Part shown: one piece after another, positions 1 through 5,130 of the stretch
Layout: each line of letters starts with the position of its first letter
How positions within the stretch are numbered: the stretch's first letter is position 1
NCBI GenBank assembly: GCA_003220975.1
Contig: QHTX01000078.1
Coordinates: 1-12,911, forward strand
From: Gemmatimonadota bacterium
GTDB taxonomy: Bacteria > Gemmatimonadota > Gemmatimonadetes > Gemmatimonadales > GWC2-71-9
DNA length: 12,911 nt
Direction of reading: 5' to 3'
Position numbers and translations under genes: made by a program
Notes under the pieces: model-generated
The model's input: the letters and a program-made list of their open reading frames with translations, nothing else
Database searches by the model: none
Told to the model about the DNA's origin: nothing

Positions 1-223
1 CGACGATCGATCCCACCACGCCGCGCCAGCCGAGGACGATTCCCAGGACGGTGGGGGGGATCCACGTAAAGAGGGAGACGACAAGGTCTAGTCCCGGGGC
101 GCGGCAGAGCCAAGCGCCGATGCCGGTCCCGGCGGCGCCGAGCCGGGGGATCAGATGGAGGAGGCCCGCGAAGCCGGCGATTCCGACTAGAGTGGGCGCC
201 GCGATGAGCAGCAGTGGGATCAT
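1..223 (-). CDS. Hydrophobic membrane protein, N-terminal part only
   Basis: The minus strand is open from an ATG at 223 to the window edge, giving about 74 residues without a stop; the rest lies outside. The protein starts MIPLLLIAAPTLVGIAGF and holds two strongly hydrophobic stretches, residues about 2-26 and 45-74, joined by a segment with LCRAPGLD. This pattern indicates an integral membrane protein. The start at 223 follows a weak purine-rich stretch (gacagg); other ATGs just upstream are out of frame. It is divergent from the gene at 394, so the 170 bp between them should hold promoters for both. I do not recognise the family. A plus-strand open frame over the same bases is rich in Arg, Ser and Pro and looks like its antisense shadow. 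Confidence 0.6.
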   Translation of the reverse strand, partial: MIPLLLIAAPTLVGIAGFAGLLHLIPRLGAAGTGIGAWLCRAPGLDLVVSLFTWIPPTVLGIVLGWRGVVGSIV

Positions 224-393
224 CCTGTCATCATGCGAATTTCGATCGGCGCCGCCAAAGTACAACCGGGTGAGAGAGCCGTCCAGGGAGCCTAAGGTGG
301 GGCTCGGTGTAGTGTTGTGCCCTGGCGGACACGCACTATCGTTCAACGACACGGCGCGCGGAACGTCCTGCAGCCGCTGGAGGCATCCCCGAC

Positions 394-684
394 ATGAGTG
401 AACCCGTCTTCATCATGGCTCTGACAATCGCCGCTACCACCATGGTACTGGTGGCGAAGGCAATCGCCGGGGCAGTAGCCGGACGTGGAGGCTCGCGATC
501 CGAGCTAGCCCAGATCAAGCAGCGCTTGGAGCAGCACGCCGCCGCGCTGGACGACGCCCAGACCACCTTGACTGATCAGTCAACTCAGCTCGCAGAGCTT
601 CAAGAACGCCTTGACTTTGCCGAGCGACTATTGGCCCAGGCCCGGGATCGCTCAGCGTTGGGGGCCGGGGAGAAGCGCGGATGA
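394..684 (+). CDS. Small membrane-anchored coiled-coil protein (paralogue of 1837-2148)
   Basis: This 96-residue protein has an N-terminal hydrophobic segment (about residues 5-30) followed by a polar heptad-like region (residues 36-85) rich in Leu, Gln, Glu and Ala. That predicts one membrane helix and a coiled coil. Near the C-terminus it carries QERLDFAERLLA, which is repeated exactly in the protein at 1837-2148. The ATG at 394 follows GGAGG at 379-383. The architecture (one membrane helix, then a short coiled coil) recalls phage-shock protein PspB, but I see no diagnostic PspB sequence, so that is only an analogy. Codon use is more relaxed at third positions than in the housekeeping genes at the right of the window. 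Function unknown. Confidence 0.75.
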   Translation: MSEPVFIMALTIAATTMVLVAKAIAGAVAGRGGSRSELAQIKQRLEQHAAALDDAQTTLTDQSTQLAELQERLDFAERLLAQARDRSALGAGEKRG

Positions 685-737
685 GCGCTGTGGGAAACGT
701 GTCTTCGTGGCGAGGCTAAGCCCGGTCCGTTAGGCTC

Positions 738-1229
738 GTGTCCCGCAAGCGTCGCCTTCTACTCGTCGCGGTCGTTCTCGCGGTTGGCGTTGTCGTCCTA
801 CGCCGACTGCGCACGCCCAGGTCCATCTCCGAACAGCCTGCGCCACCACCGGCCGTGGAGCCGCGCAAGCCAGCGCTTCAGGCAGACGCCGAAGGGCACT
901 ATGTCCCGGGCTATGGCTTTTCGGTCGGTCGTTTCCAATTCACCGGTTTCAGCCTTCGTCCGGAGGCTCTCGTCACATTCGCCCAACGGACCTCCGGTGT
1001 TGAGCAGCCGGCGCCCTGCCTGGAGGCTACCATCAGTGCTGTTACGATCCACCTCCGGTGTGACTACCCTCAGGTGGGTATCGTCACGATCGAGGGCAGG
1101 TTTCTCACGCGATTGGCGACGAACCGACTTGATACCCCGGCCGTGTCTGCGGTCGTGACGGTTCGTACTGGGAGCGGAGAGGTCTTGTATAGCGCGCGGG
1201 ACTCGTTCGTATGGAACCCGGGCGGCTAG
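738..1229 (+). CDS. Membrane-anchored secreted protein of unknown function
   Basis: The 163-residue protein starts at GTG with MSRKRRLLLV. A basic N-terminus followed by hydrophobic residues 7-21 marks a signal anchor. A Pro-rich linker (residues 34-45) leads to a domain from about 55 to 160 that alternates hydrophobic and polar residues, as in a beta-sheet fold. Two cysteines, C94 and C108, could form a disulfide outside the cytoplasm. No clear ribosome binding site precedes the GTG; the motif GTTAGGC lies at 729-735. The frame of the next gene opens before this one ends. I do not recognise the family. The coding call rests on the membrane anchor and sensible composition; the two other frames over it are Arg/Ser-rich and look like shadows. 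Confidence 0.7.
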   Translation: MSRKRRLLLVAVVLAVGVVVLRRLRTPRSISEQPAPPPAVEPRKPALQADAEGHYVPGYGFSVGRFQFTGFSLRPEALVTFAQRTSGVEQPAPCLEATISAVTIHLRCDYPQVGIVTIEGRFLTRLATNRLDTPAVSAVVTVRTGSGEVLYSARDSFVWNPGG

Positions 1230-1717
1230 GGGGAGGCAGCGGTACGCCCTTCAATGATCACTGTTCGACGATCACTGTTCGACCCGCCCAACCGCGGGAC
1301 GCCGCCGCGTGGCTCCAGTTGCGCCGCGCCCTTTGGCCCGAGGGCTCCGAAGCCGAGCACCGTGAAGACATCGACCGCTTCTTTGCGGGCGACGCGCGGG
1401 AGCCGCTCGCAGTCCTCCTCGCTGAGGATGGCGCAGGGTGCCCGGTCGGACTCGCCGAGCTATCGATTCGTGCGTACGCCGAGGGCTGCGGGAGCAACCG
1501 TGTGGCGTACCTCGAGGGATGGTTCGTCGTGCCGAAGGCTCGTCGCAGCGGCGTCGGCCAGGCGCTGATCGTGGCGGCGGAGGAGTGGGGACGTTCGCAG
1601 GGCTGCAGTGAATTTGCGTCGGACGCGCAGCCAGACAACGAGGTCAGTGCCGCTGCCCACCGCGCGCTCGGGTTCATCGAGGTCGGTCTTGTGCGGTGCT
1701 TCCGGAAGGATCTGTAG
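1211..1717 (+). CDS. aac(6'): GNAT acetyltransferase, AAC(6')-like, start region disrupted by a 14-bp tandem duplication
   Basis: The protein resembles aminoglycoside 6'-N-acetyltransferases, GNAT enzymes that move acetyl from acetyl-CoA to the 6'-amino group of aminoglycosides. Matching elements are AAAWLQLRRALWP near the start (31-43), YLEGWFVVP (100-108), the acetyl-CoA loop RRSGVGQAL (111-119), EFASDAQPDN (134-143), and HRALGF with a CFRKDL end. The natural start is probably ATG at 1254, reading ITVRPAQPRD. However, the 14 bases at 1256-1269 are repeated exactly at 1270-1283, which shifts that ATG out of frame. The catalytic frame now opens only from ATG 1211, inside the end of the previous gene, adding about 20 unrelated residues. 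Without one copy the gene would encode 149 residues from 1254. It may be inactive, weakly expressed from 1211, or phase-variable. Drug resistance is not shown by sequence alone; the substrate could be another amine. Confidence 0.8.
   Translation: MEPGRLGGGSGTPFNDHCSTITVRPAQPRDAAAWLQLRRALWPEGSEAEHREDIDRFFAGDAREPLAVLLAEDGAGCPVGLAELSIRAYAEGCGSNRVAYLEGWFVVPKARRSGVGQALIVAAEEWGRSQGCSEFASDAQPDNEVSAAAHRALGFIEVGLVRCFRKDL
1256..1283. repeat. Perfect 14-bp tandem duplication at a start codon
   Basis: GATCACTGTTCGAC occurs twice with no gap (1256-1269 and 1270-1283). The first copy begins at the G of ATG 1254-1256. Fourteen is not a multiple of three, so two copies put that ATG out of frame with the acetyltransferase, while one copy (or four) would restore it. 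No further partial copies lie on either side. Confidence 0.97.
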
Positions 1718-1763
1718 CGTGGGGCTGCCGCACGCCGCACCTTAGGCGCGATCCGTGAGACGG

Positions 1764-1785
1764 CGGCACGTTCAGCAAGGTGCCG
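1764..1785 (+). other. Hairpin after the acetyltransferase gene
   Basis: CGGCAC (1764-1769) pairs perfectly with GTGCCG (1780-1785) across a 10-base loop, in the gap between the acetyltransferase and the next gene. No T-run follows, so it is not a standard Rho-independent terminator. It may be a weak RNA structure or chance. Confidence 0.25.
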
Positions 1786-1823
1786 AATGACAGCATTTGA
1801 AGCTAACAGGCGGTGATCGCCGT

Positions 1824-1829
1824 AAGGGA
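1824..1829 (+). promoter_or_regulatory. Ribosome binding site deciding the start at 1837
   Basis: AAGGGA lies 7 bases before ATG 1837. The in-frame GTG at 1813 has no comparable purine-rich site at the right distance, so 1837 is preferred. Confidence 0.5.
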
Positions 1830-1836
1830 TGTCGCC

Positions 1837-2148
1837 ATGACCTTCAAGCCCGCGATTTGGTACCCGATCGCCGTCGTGCTGAGCGTCTTCAACTTGGTCA
1901 GTGTCGCGATCGTGGCCGAGCCGTGGCATGCCACGATTCACGCGGCGCTCGCGCTGGGGTTCGGGTTATGGGCCCAGCGGCTGCGGCAGCGCCCGGACCG
2001 GAGCGAGCTCCCAGCCCGGCTCGAAGCGCTCGAAGCCGAGCTGGACACGCTGCAGCAGCAGCTGAGCGAGACGCAGGAGCGGCTGGACTTCGCCGAACGG
2101 CTGCTGGCGAAAGGACCGGGAACGCGCCGAGCGGACCCACAGCGCTAG
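1837..2148 (+). CDS. Small membrane protein with coiled coil (paralogue of 394-684)
   Basis: From ATG 1837 this is a 103-residue protein, MTFKPAIWYP onward. Two hydrophobic stretches (about residues 6-26 and 31-48) suggest a membrane hairpin. A charged Leu/Glu/Gln-rich coiled coil follows (about 55-95) with ALEAELDTLQQQLSETQE, then QERLDFAERLLA, identical to the motif in the protein at 394-684. Ten of the 12 codons in that motif differ synonymously between the two genes, so the peptide is conserved by selection rather than by recent copying. The N-terminal halves are not obviously related. An alternative start at GTG 1813 would add eight residues. Function unknown; membrane helix plus short coiled coil suggests an oligomerising membrane-associated adaptor. 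Confidence 0.75.
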   Translation: MTFKPAIWYPIAVVLSVFNLVSVAIVAEPWHATIHAALALGFGLWAQRLRQRPDRSELPARLEALEAELDTLQQQLSETQERLDFAERLLAKGPGTRRADPQR

Positions 2149-2269
2149 GGTTCTACTTCAGGCGGCGAGGTGACGGCCAGCTCCCCTTCAACGACGCTGT
2201 TGGTGAGGTCGGCGGGACGTGGGTGACCGGTCGGCCGCCGTCGCCACAACTAACCGACGTCCCTGACAG

Positions 2270-2297
2270 TTGCGCTGGGGGACGGATCGCCTATCCT
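2270..2297 (+). promoter_or_regulatory. Possible sigma70-type promoter before the 2311 lipoprotein gene
   Basis: TTGCGC (2270-2275) and TATCCT (2292-2297) are spaced by 16 bases. Transcription would start around 2303-2306, leaving only a few bases before ATG 2311. That fits a leaderless or very short-leader mRNA and explains why no ribosome binding site is seen. The boxes match the general consensus only in part. Confidence 0.4.
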
Positions 2298-2310
2298 TTC
2301 GTGGCGACCC

Positions 2311-2661
2311 ATGCGGGTACTCAGCCTCCTCGTAAGCTCCAGTCTTCTATTATTGGCGTGCCAACGCCCGATCGAGGTCCGCGGCCTCTACGTCCACGAC
2401 CACGAGGGGAACCTCGTCCCTTGCGACCTACCCACCACCATCTGGCACGTCAGTGATGCCACGCTGGTCACGCGCTACGGGCTGAACGCCACGAGCCCGT
2501 ACCAGCGCCTGTTCGTTCGCCTCCGTGGAATTCGGGAGGATTCTGGCAGCATCTATTACAGCCGACACTACTTTCTCGTCGACCAGATTCTCGAGGTCCG
2601 ACCGACGCGAACCGGGGAGTGCCCGAGCGCTGCAGCCTCATTGTCCTCAGTGATGCCGTGA
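2311..2661 (+). CDS. Lipoprotein of unknown function
   Basis: This 116-residue protein begins MRVLSLLVSSSLLLLAC, a signal peptide ending in a lipobox with the lipidated Cys at residue 17, so the mature protein should be a membrane-anchored lipoprotein facing the periplasm. The mature domain holds a PCDLPTTIWHV segment, then RLFVRLRGI, HYFLVDQILEVRP and a final GECP. Alternating beta-strand-like segments with one internal and one late Cys recall small beta-barrel domains of NlpE C-terminal or META type. That is a fold-level impression, not an assignment. It has no ribosome binding site, but a promoter-like pair lies close upstream (2270-2297). The closest downstream sequence is a degraded stretch, so it is probably transcribed alone. 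Confidence 0.75.
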   Translation: MRVLSLLVSSSLLLLACQRPIEVRGLYVHDHEGNLVPCDLPTTIWHVSDATLVTRYGLNATSPYQRLFVRLRGIREDSGSIYYSRHYFLVDQILEVRPTRTGECPSAAASLSSVMP

Positions 2662-2719
2662 TTCCCGAGACGGCGCGCGGGCTCGTTGCCGCCAAAATGA
2701 CTTCCGTTAGGCGCCAACT

Positions 2720-2971
2720 ATGGATTTCGATCTCGACCTGTCGATAGAGGTGCTGCGACGTTCGCCTGCCCCGCTCCTAAGCGCCAGTAGGCATGCTCTG
2801 TTGCGGACCGACTCACGCTCACGACCTTGCGCCGGCCGCCGCGTCGCCCACAGCTTAACCCCTGGTTCATCCTGGAGGCCGCGATCGGCGTCGTCGCAGC
2901 AGGCCTCGGCCTTTGGGCGTGGCGCCTGCTTCGGCTCTCGGCGCGTTAGGGCCGCGCAGTTTGCCGCCTGA
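2720..2971 (+). pseudogene. Probable gene relic starting like a DinB-type protein
   Basis: An ATG at 2720 opens an 83-codon frame. The first 20 or so residues, MDFDLDLSIEVLRRSPAPLL, read like a real protein and resemble the start of DinB/DUF1569-type four-helix proteins, which often begin FDLD...ALE.L.RTP..L. After that the frame becomes a run of Arg, Ser, Ala and Pro with no recognisable structure, as expected when reading out of phase. A full DinB-like protein would be about twice as long and carry conserved His ligands, which are absent. I read this as a 5' fragment left after deletion or frameshift. The DinB resemblance is from memory and short, so it is tentative. Confidence 0.35.
2827..2949 (+). 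CDS. Possible 40-residue single-helix membrane peptide or 3' gene fragment
   Basis: In a different frame from the relic at 2720, codons 2791-2949 are open. From TTG 2827 they encode a basic, Pro-rich start, then NPWFILEAAIGVVAAG and GLWAWRLLRLSAR before TAG at 2947-2949. One hydrophobic helix with Trp and Arg at its ends is a convincing membrane segment, which makes this frame look more real than the Arg/Ser-rich frame over the same bases. No ATG or GTG exists in the frame and no ribosome binding site is clear. It could therefore be the tail of a membrane protein whose front was lost, or the continuation of the 2720 frame after a frameshift. Confidence 0.3.
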   Translation: MRRPPRRPQLNPWFILEAAIGVVAAGLGLWAWRLLRLSAR

Positions 2972-2977
2972 CACGCC

Positions 2978-3328
2978 ATGACGGTCCGCGAGTTTCGAAG
3001 CATCGCGCTGAGTTTACCGCAGGTGTCCGAAGCCGCTCACATGGGCCACCCGGACTTTCGCGTCGGGGGCCGGATCTTCGCGACGCTGGGCTATCCTCGC
3101 AGCGGGTGGGGCATGGTCAAGCTCACGCCCGAGCAGCGGGAGCTGTTCGTCCGAGCGCAACCGGTGGCGTTCGCGCCCGTCAAGGGTGCTTGGGGTCGCG
3201 CTGGTGCCACAAATGTCCGGTTGCAGGCTGCCAAGAAGGCCGCCGTTCACGAAGCGCTCGTGATCGCCTGGCGCAACCGAGCCCCCAAGCGTCTCAAGGA
3301 CGGACGGGAGCGGCTCATCACACCCTAG
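2978..3328 (+). CDS. MmcQ/YjbR family protein
   Basis: The 116-residue protein matches the MmcQ/YjbR family along its whole length. Seen are FRSIALSLPQVSEAAHMGHPDFRV at the start (residues 6-29), GRIFATLGYP, GWGMVKLTPEQRELFV, PVKGAWGRAGATNVRL, and a closing VIAWRNRAPKRL. These small alpha/beta proteins have a double-wing fold similar to some DNA-binding domains. Their biochemical role is unknown, and in many genomes they sit beside acetyltransferases, DinB or similar stress-linked genes. The ATG at 2978 has no clear ribosome binding site, but homologous sequence begins within a few residues. The stop codon overlaps the AGGTGG site of the next gene, so the two are probably translated from one mRNA. 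Confidence 0.88.
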   Translation: MTVREFRSIALSLPQVSEAAHMGHPDFRVGGRIFATLGYPRSGWGMVKLTPEQRELFVRAQPVAFAPVKGAWGRAGATNVRLQAAKKAAVHEALVIAWRNRAPKRLKDGRERLITP

Positions 3329-3336
3329 GTGGAAAC

Positions 3337-3735
3337 ATGCAAAGAGGTGCCAACGCCCGGTTCGCCATCAAGAACTGGGACGAGAAGCCCTACAGTGAAG
3401 GCAAGGATCTGCCCAAGCTCACTCGGGCCAGCGTCACCAAGACCTTCACGGGTGACATCGAGGGCGAGGGGCAGGTGGAGTACTTGATGATGTACCGGAG
3501 CGACGGCTCGGCGACGTTCGTCGGGCTCGAGCGTGTGGTCGGCCGGCTCGCCGGGAAGGCCGGCACCTTCGTGCTGCAGCGCACCGGCGTATTCGAGGGC
3601 GGTGTGGCGAAGGAGTCCTATTCCGTGGTGCCCGGCTCCGGGACGGGAGAGCTTCGCGGCCTGCGCGGCGAGGGCGCCACCGCGGTGGGGCACGGCATGG
3701 AGCATCCGATGACCCTCACCTACGATCTGGGCTAG
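3337..3735 (+). CDS. DUF3224 domain protein
   Basis: From ATG 3337 this is a 132-residue protein. It matches the DUF3224 family: FAIKNWDEKPY near the start, KLTRASVTKTFTGDIEGEG, VEYLMMYRSDGSATFVGLER, then GTFVLQRTGVFEGG and VPGSGTGELRGLRGEG. The family forms a small beta-barrel-like fold related to allene oxide cyclase-like proteins, and no enzymatic reaction has been settled. AGGTGG at 3327-3332, overlapping the upstream stop, fixes the start; the longer open frame reaching back into the MmcQ/YjbR gene has no homologous content there. It is the second gene of a likely three-gene run (2978-4083) of widely transferred soil-bacterial genes. Confidence 0.88.
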   Translation: MQRGANARFAIKNWDEKPYSEGKDLPKLTRASVTKTFTGDIEGEGQVEYLMMYRSDGSATFVGLERVVGRLAGKAGTFVLQRTGVFEGGVAKESYSVVPGSGTGELRGLRGEGATAVGHGMEHPMTLTYDLG

Positions 3736-3819
3736 GCAATCGGAGGACCCAGACCGCGAAGACAAACTAGTGGAAACGATCTGCGACGTGCTCCATCCAC
3801 CCCGCTCTCGGGAGAACGC

Positions 3820-4083
3820 ATGAAACCACGCCTCCACTACGCCAAGGCCGCCCCGGGCGTGTACGAAGCCATGGACGCCCTCGATCAGTACCTCCAGGGA
3901 TGTGGACTGGAAGAGTCCCTGCTTCATCTGGCCAGACTCAGGGCCTCGCAGATCAACGGCTACGAGGGAGTCCGACCGCACTTCAGCGAGAAGGAGTTGT
4001 GCGCCCTGACGCTGGCGGTGGCGGCCATCAATGCCTGGAATCGCCTGTCGATTTCCGCCCGGCTCGTTCCCGGCGTCTATTAG
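3820..4083 (+). CDS. AhpD/carboxymuconolactone decarboxylase-like protein, internally deleted
   Basis: The 87-residue product begins like full-length AhpD-like proteins (MKPRLHYAKAAPGVYEAM, then LEESLLHLARLRASQING) and ends like them (VRPHFSEKEL, LTLAVAAINAWNRLSI, PGVY). Between ING (codons at 3952-3960) and YEGVRPHF, about 60 residues are missing. In the family this stretch holds the redox/proton-relay CxxC (usually INGCAYC) and the following His region, plus a Trp/Thr-rich helix. The loss keeps the frame, so a short protein is still encoded. Usual length is about 145-155 residues. GGAG at 3811-3814 lies 5 bases before the ATG. Without CxxC it cannot do AhpD-type peroxidase-linked chemistry. 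It may be a recent pseudogene, a shortened structural protein, or an assembly artefact. Confidence 0.75.
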   Translation: MKPRLHYAKAAPGVYEAMDALDQYLQGCGLEESLLHLARLRASQINGYEGVRPHFSEKELCALTLAVAAINAWNRLSISARLVPGVY

Positions 4084-4096
4084 CCGGCGAAGGTCG

Positions 4097-4115
4097 CGAG
4101 CTGAGGGACAGCTCG
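4097..4115 (+). terminator. Hairpin just after the AhpD-like gene, possible weak terminator
   Basis: CGAGCTG (4097-4103) and CAGCTCG (4109-4115) form a perfect 7-bp stem with the five-base loop AGGGA, starting 14 bases after the stop codon. There is no T-run after it, so it may act as an RNA-stabilising 3' hairpin or a Rho-linked end rather than a classical terminator. Confidence 0.3.
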
Positions 4116-4187
4116 AGTGATCGATGCTGACCCTGAGTTGCGCCCCAACCTCCCCACACACCATTTTCGGCTCACTCGCCACCTCAC

Positions 4188-4194
4188 AGGAGGT
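4188..4194 (+). promoter_or_regulatory. Strong ribosome binding site deciding the start at 4199
   Basis: AGGAGGT lies 4 bases before ATG 4199. It is a near-perfect anti-16S match and shows that translation starts here rather than at the in-frame ATG 4124. Confidence 0.8.
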
Positions 4195-4198
4195 CGTC

Positions 4199-4759
4199 AT
4201 GGTTGGGCTCTCCGCACTGTGGCTCCCGATCCTGCTGTCGTCGGTGCTCGTCTTCGTGCTCAGCTCGGTCATCCACACGGTGTTGCCCTGGCACAAGAGC
4301 GACTACCCCAAGCTGCCGAACGAAGACCGCGTGATGGATGCGCTCCGCCCGCTGGCCATCCCGCCGGGAGATTACATGATGCCCCGCCCATCCAGCAGAC
4401 AGGAGATGCGCTCCCCGCAGTTCGTCGAAAAGTTCAAGAAGGGCCCGGTCGTGATGTTCACCGTGTTCCCGGGCGGGTCCATGTCGATGGGGAAGAACCT
4501 GGTGATGTGGTTCCTCTATTCCGTTGTCGTAGGGTGCTTCGCGGCGTACGTCGCGGGGCGCGCGCTGCCCGCCGGCGCGGCGTACCTGCAGGTCTTCCGG
4601 TTCGCCGGGGTCACCGCCTTCGTAGCGTACTCGGTGGCGCTGTGGCAGATGTCGATCTGGTACCACCGCTCCTGGGTCACGACGATCAAGGCGACGGTAG
4701 ACGGGTTGATCTACGCGCTCCTCACGGCCGGCACGTTCGGATGGCTGTGGCCGCGATAG
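4199..4759 (+). CDS. Multi-pass membrane protein of unknown function
   Basis: From ATG 4199 the product is 186 residues. A first membrane helix covers about residues 5-27 (LWLPILLSSVLVFVLSSVIH). A soluble stretch of some 75 residues follows, with LPWHKSDYPKLPNEDRVMDAL, PPGDYMMPRP and GPVVMFTVFPGGSMSMGKN. Three more helices lie near 101-120, 130-152 and 163-183. The conserved-looking cytosolic or periplasmic loop, with its His, Asp and Pro residues, suggests a real family, seen in my memory as an uncharacterised protein in Gemmatimonadota and Proteobacteria. No catalytic motif is recognised. The next gene starts 4 bases after this stop, and both products are membrane proteins, so they probably share an mRNA. 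Confidence 0.82.
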   Translation: MVGLSALWLPILLSSVLVFVLSSVIHTVLPWHKSDYPKLPNEDRVMDALRPLAIPPGDYMMPRPSSRQEMRSPQFVEKFKKGPVVMFTVFPGGSMSMGKNLVMWFLYSVVVGCFAAYVAGRALPAGAAYLQVFRFAGVTAFVAYSVALWQMSIWYHRSWVTTIKATVDGLIYALLTAGTFGWLWPR

Positions 4760-4763
4760 GCTC

Positions 4764-4925
4764 ATGTCCAAGCTCTTCGCCCTGATCGGCGCGACCGTCG
4801 GCGGGGCCGTCGGCTGGTGGCTCGGCGCCCGCGTCGGCGTCATGACTGCCTTCGTGCTCAGCCTCGTCGGCACCGGTTTCGGCATGTACGCCGGGGGCCG
4901 CATCGCGCGCGACTATCTGGGCTAG
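4764..4925 (+). CDS. Small glycine-rich membrane protein, 53 residues
   Basis: ATG 4764 to TAG 4923-4925 encodes a protein beginning MSKLFALIGATVGGAVGWW. Two hydrophobic Gly-rich helices (about residues 4-21 and 26-44) with GxxxG-like spacing, a short turn with Arg, and a basic tail (GGRIARDYLG) indicate a membrane hairpin that could pack as a dimer or with a partner. It begins 4 bases after the previous membrane gene, so coexpression is likely and a physical partnership is possible. Similar small proteins occur in Acidobacteria and Gemmatimonadota from memory, with no known role. No strong ribosome binding site is seen, which fits reinitiation from the upstream gene. Confidence 0.72.
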   Translation: MSKLFALIGATVGGAVGWWLGARVGVMTAFVLSLVGTGFGMYAGGRIARDYLG

Positions 4926-5130
4926 AGGGCTGCCGCTGTTGATGTGGCGCCGACGCGGCACGCCGTTCTGCTCGCCCGTATCCCTAGGCGCTTCGCACTG
5001 ATACGCTCGTTGCTCCAACACAACAAGTCGCGGTCAGAGACGTAGTGTGCTTCGCTCGTCCGCAACTTGCGGCGCCGACGTGACGCTGCCCGGCCACCAG
5101 AGTTCACTACCCCAACTCGCCGAGGCCCTC

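Noticed and set aside
315..342. TTGTGC and TATCGT with 16-base spacing before the gene at 394
   Set aside because: Too far from consensus to list as a promoter; likely chance in this divergent gap.
51..401. 116-codon plus-strand open frame
   Set aside because: It is antisense to a much better membrane protein frame on the minus strand, and is rich in Arg, Ser and Pro like a shadow frame.
1258..1941. 227-codon minus-strand open frame over the acetyltransferase
   Set aside because: Opposite strand of a recognised GNAT enzyme; composition is high in Arg/Ala/Ser and no domain is visible.
729..2712. GTTAGGC at 729-735 and 2706-2712, each shortly before a gene start and 51 bases after the previous stop, like integron attC R' sites between gene cassettes
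   Set aside because: No matching RYYYAAC partner or L-box hairpin could be found upstream of either, no integrase gene is present, and several other gaps lack the motif. The small-cassette look is suggestive only.
4124..4198. In-frame N-terminal extension of the 4199 membrane protein
   Set aside because: The AGGAGGT site directly before 4199 and the lack of sensible sequence upstream favour the shorter form.
3325..4296. 323-codon minus-strand open frame
   Set aside because: It spans DUF3224, AhpD-like and part of a membrane gene on the other strand, all recognised or well supported; it has no domain and low-complexity sequence.
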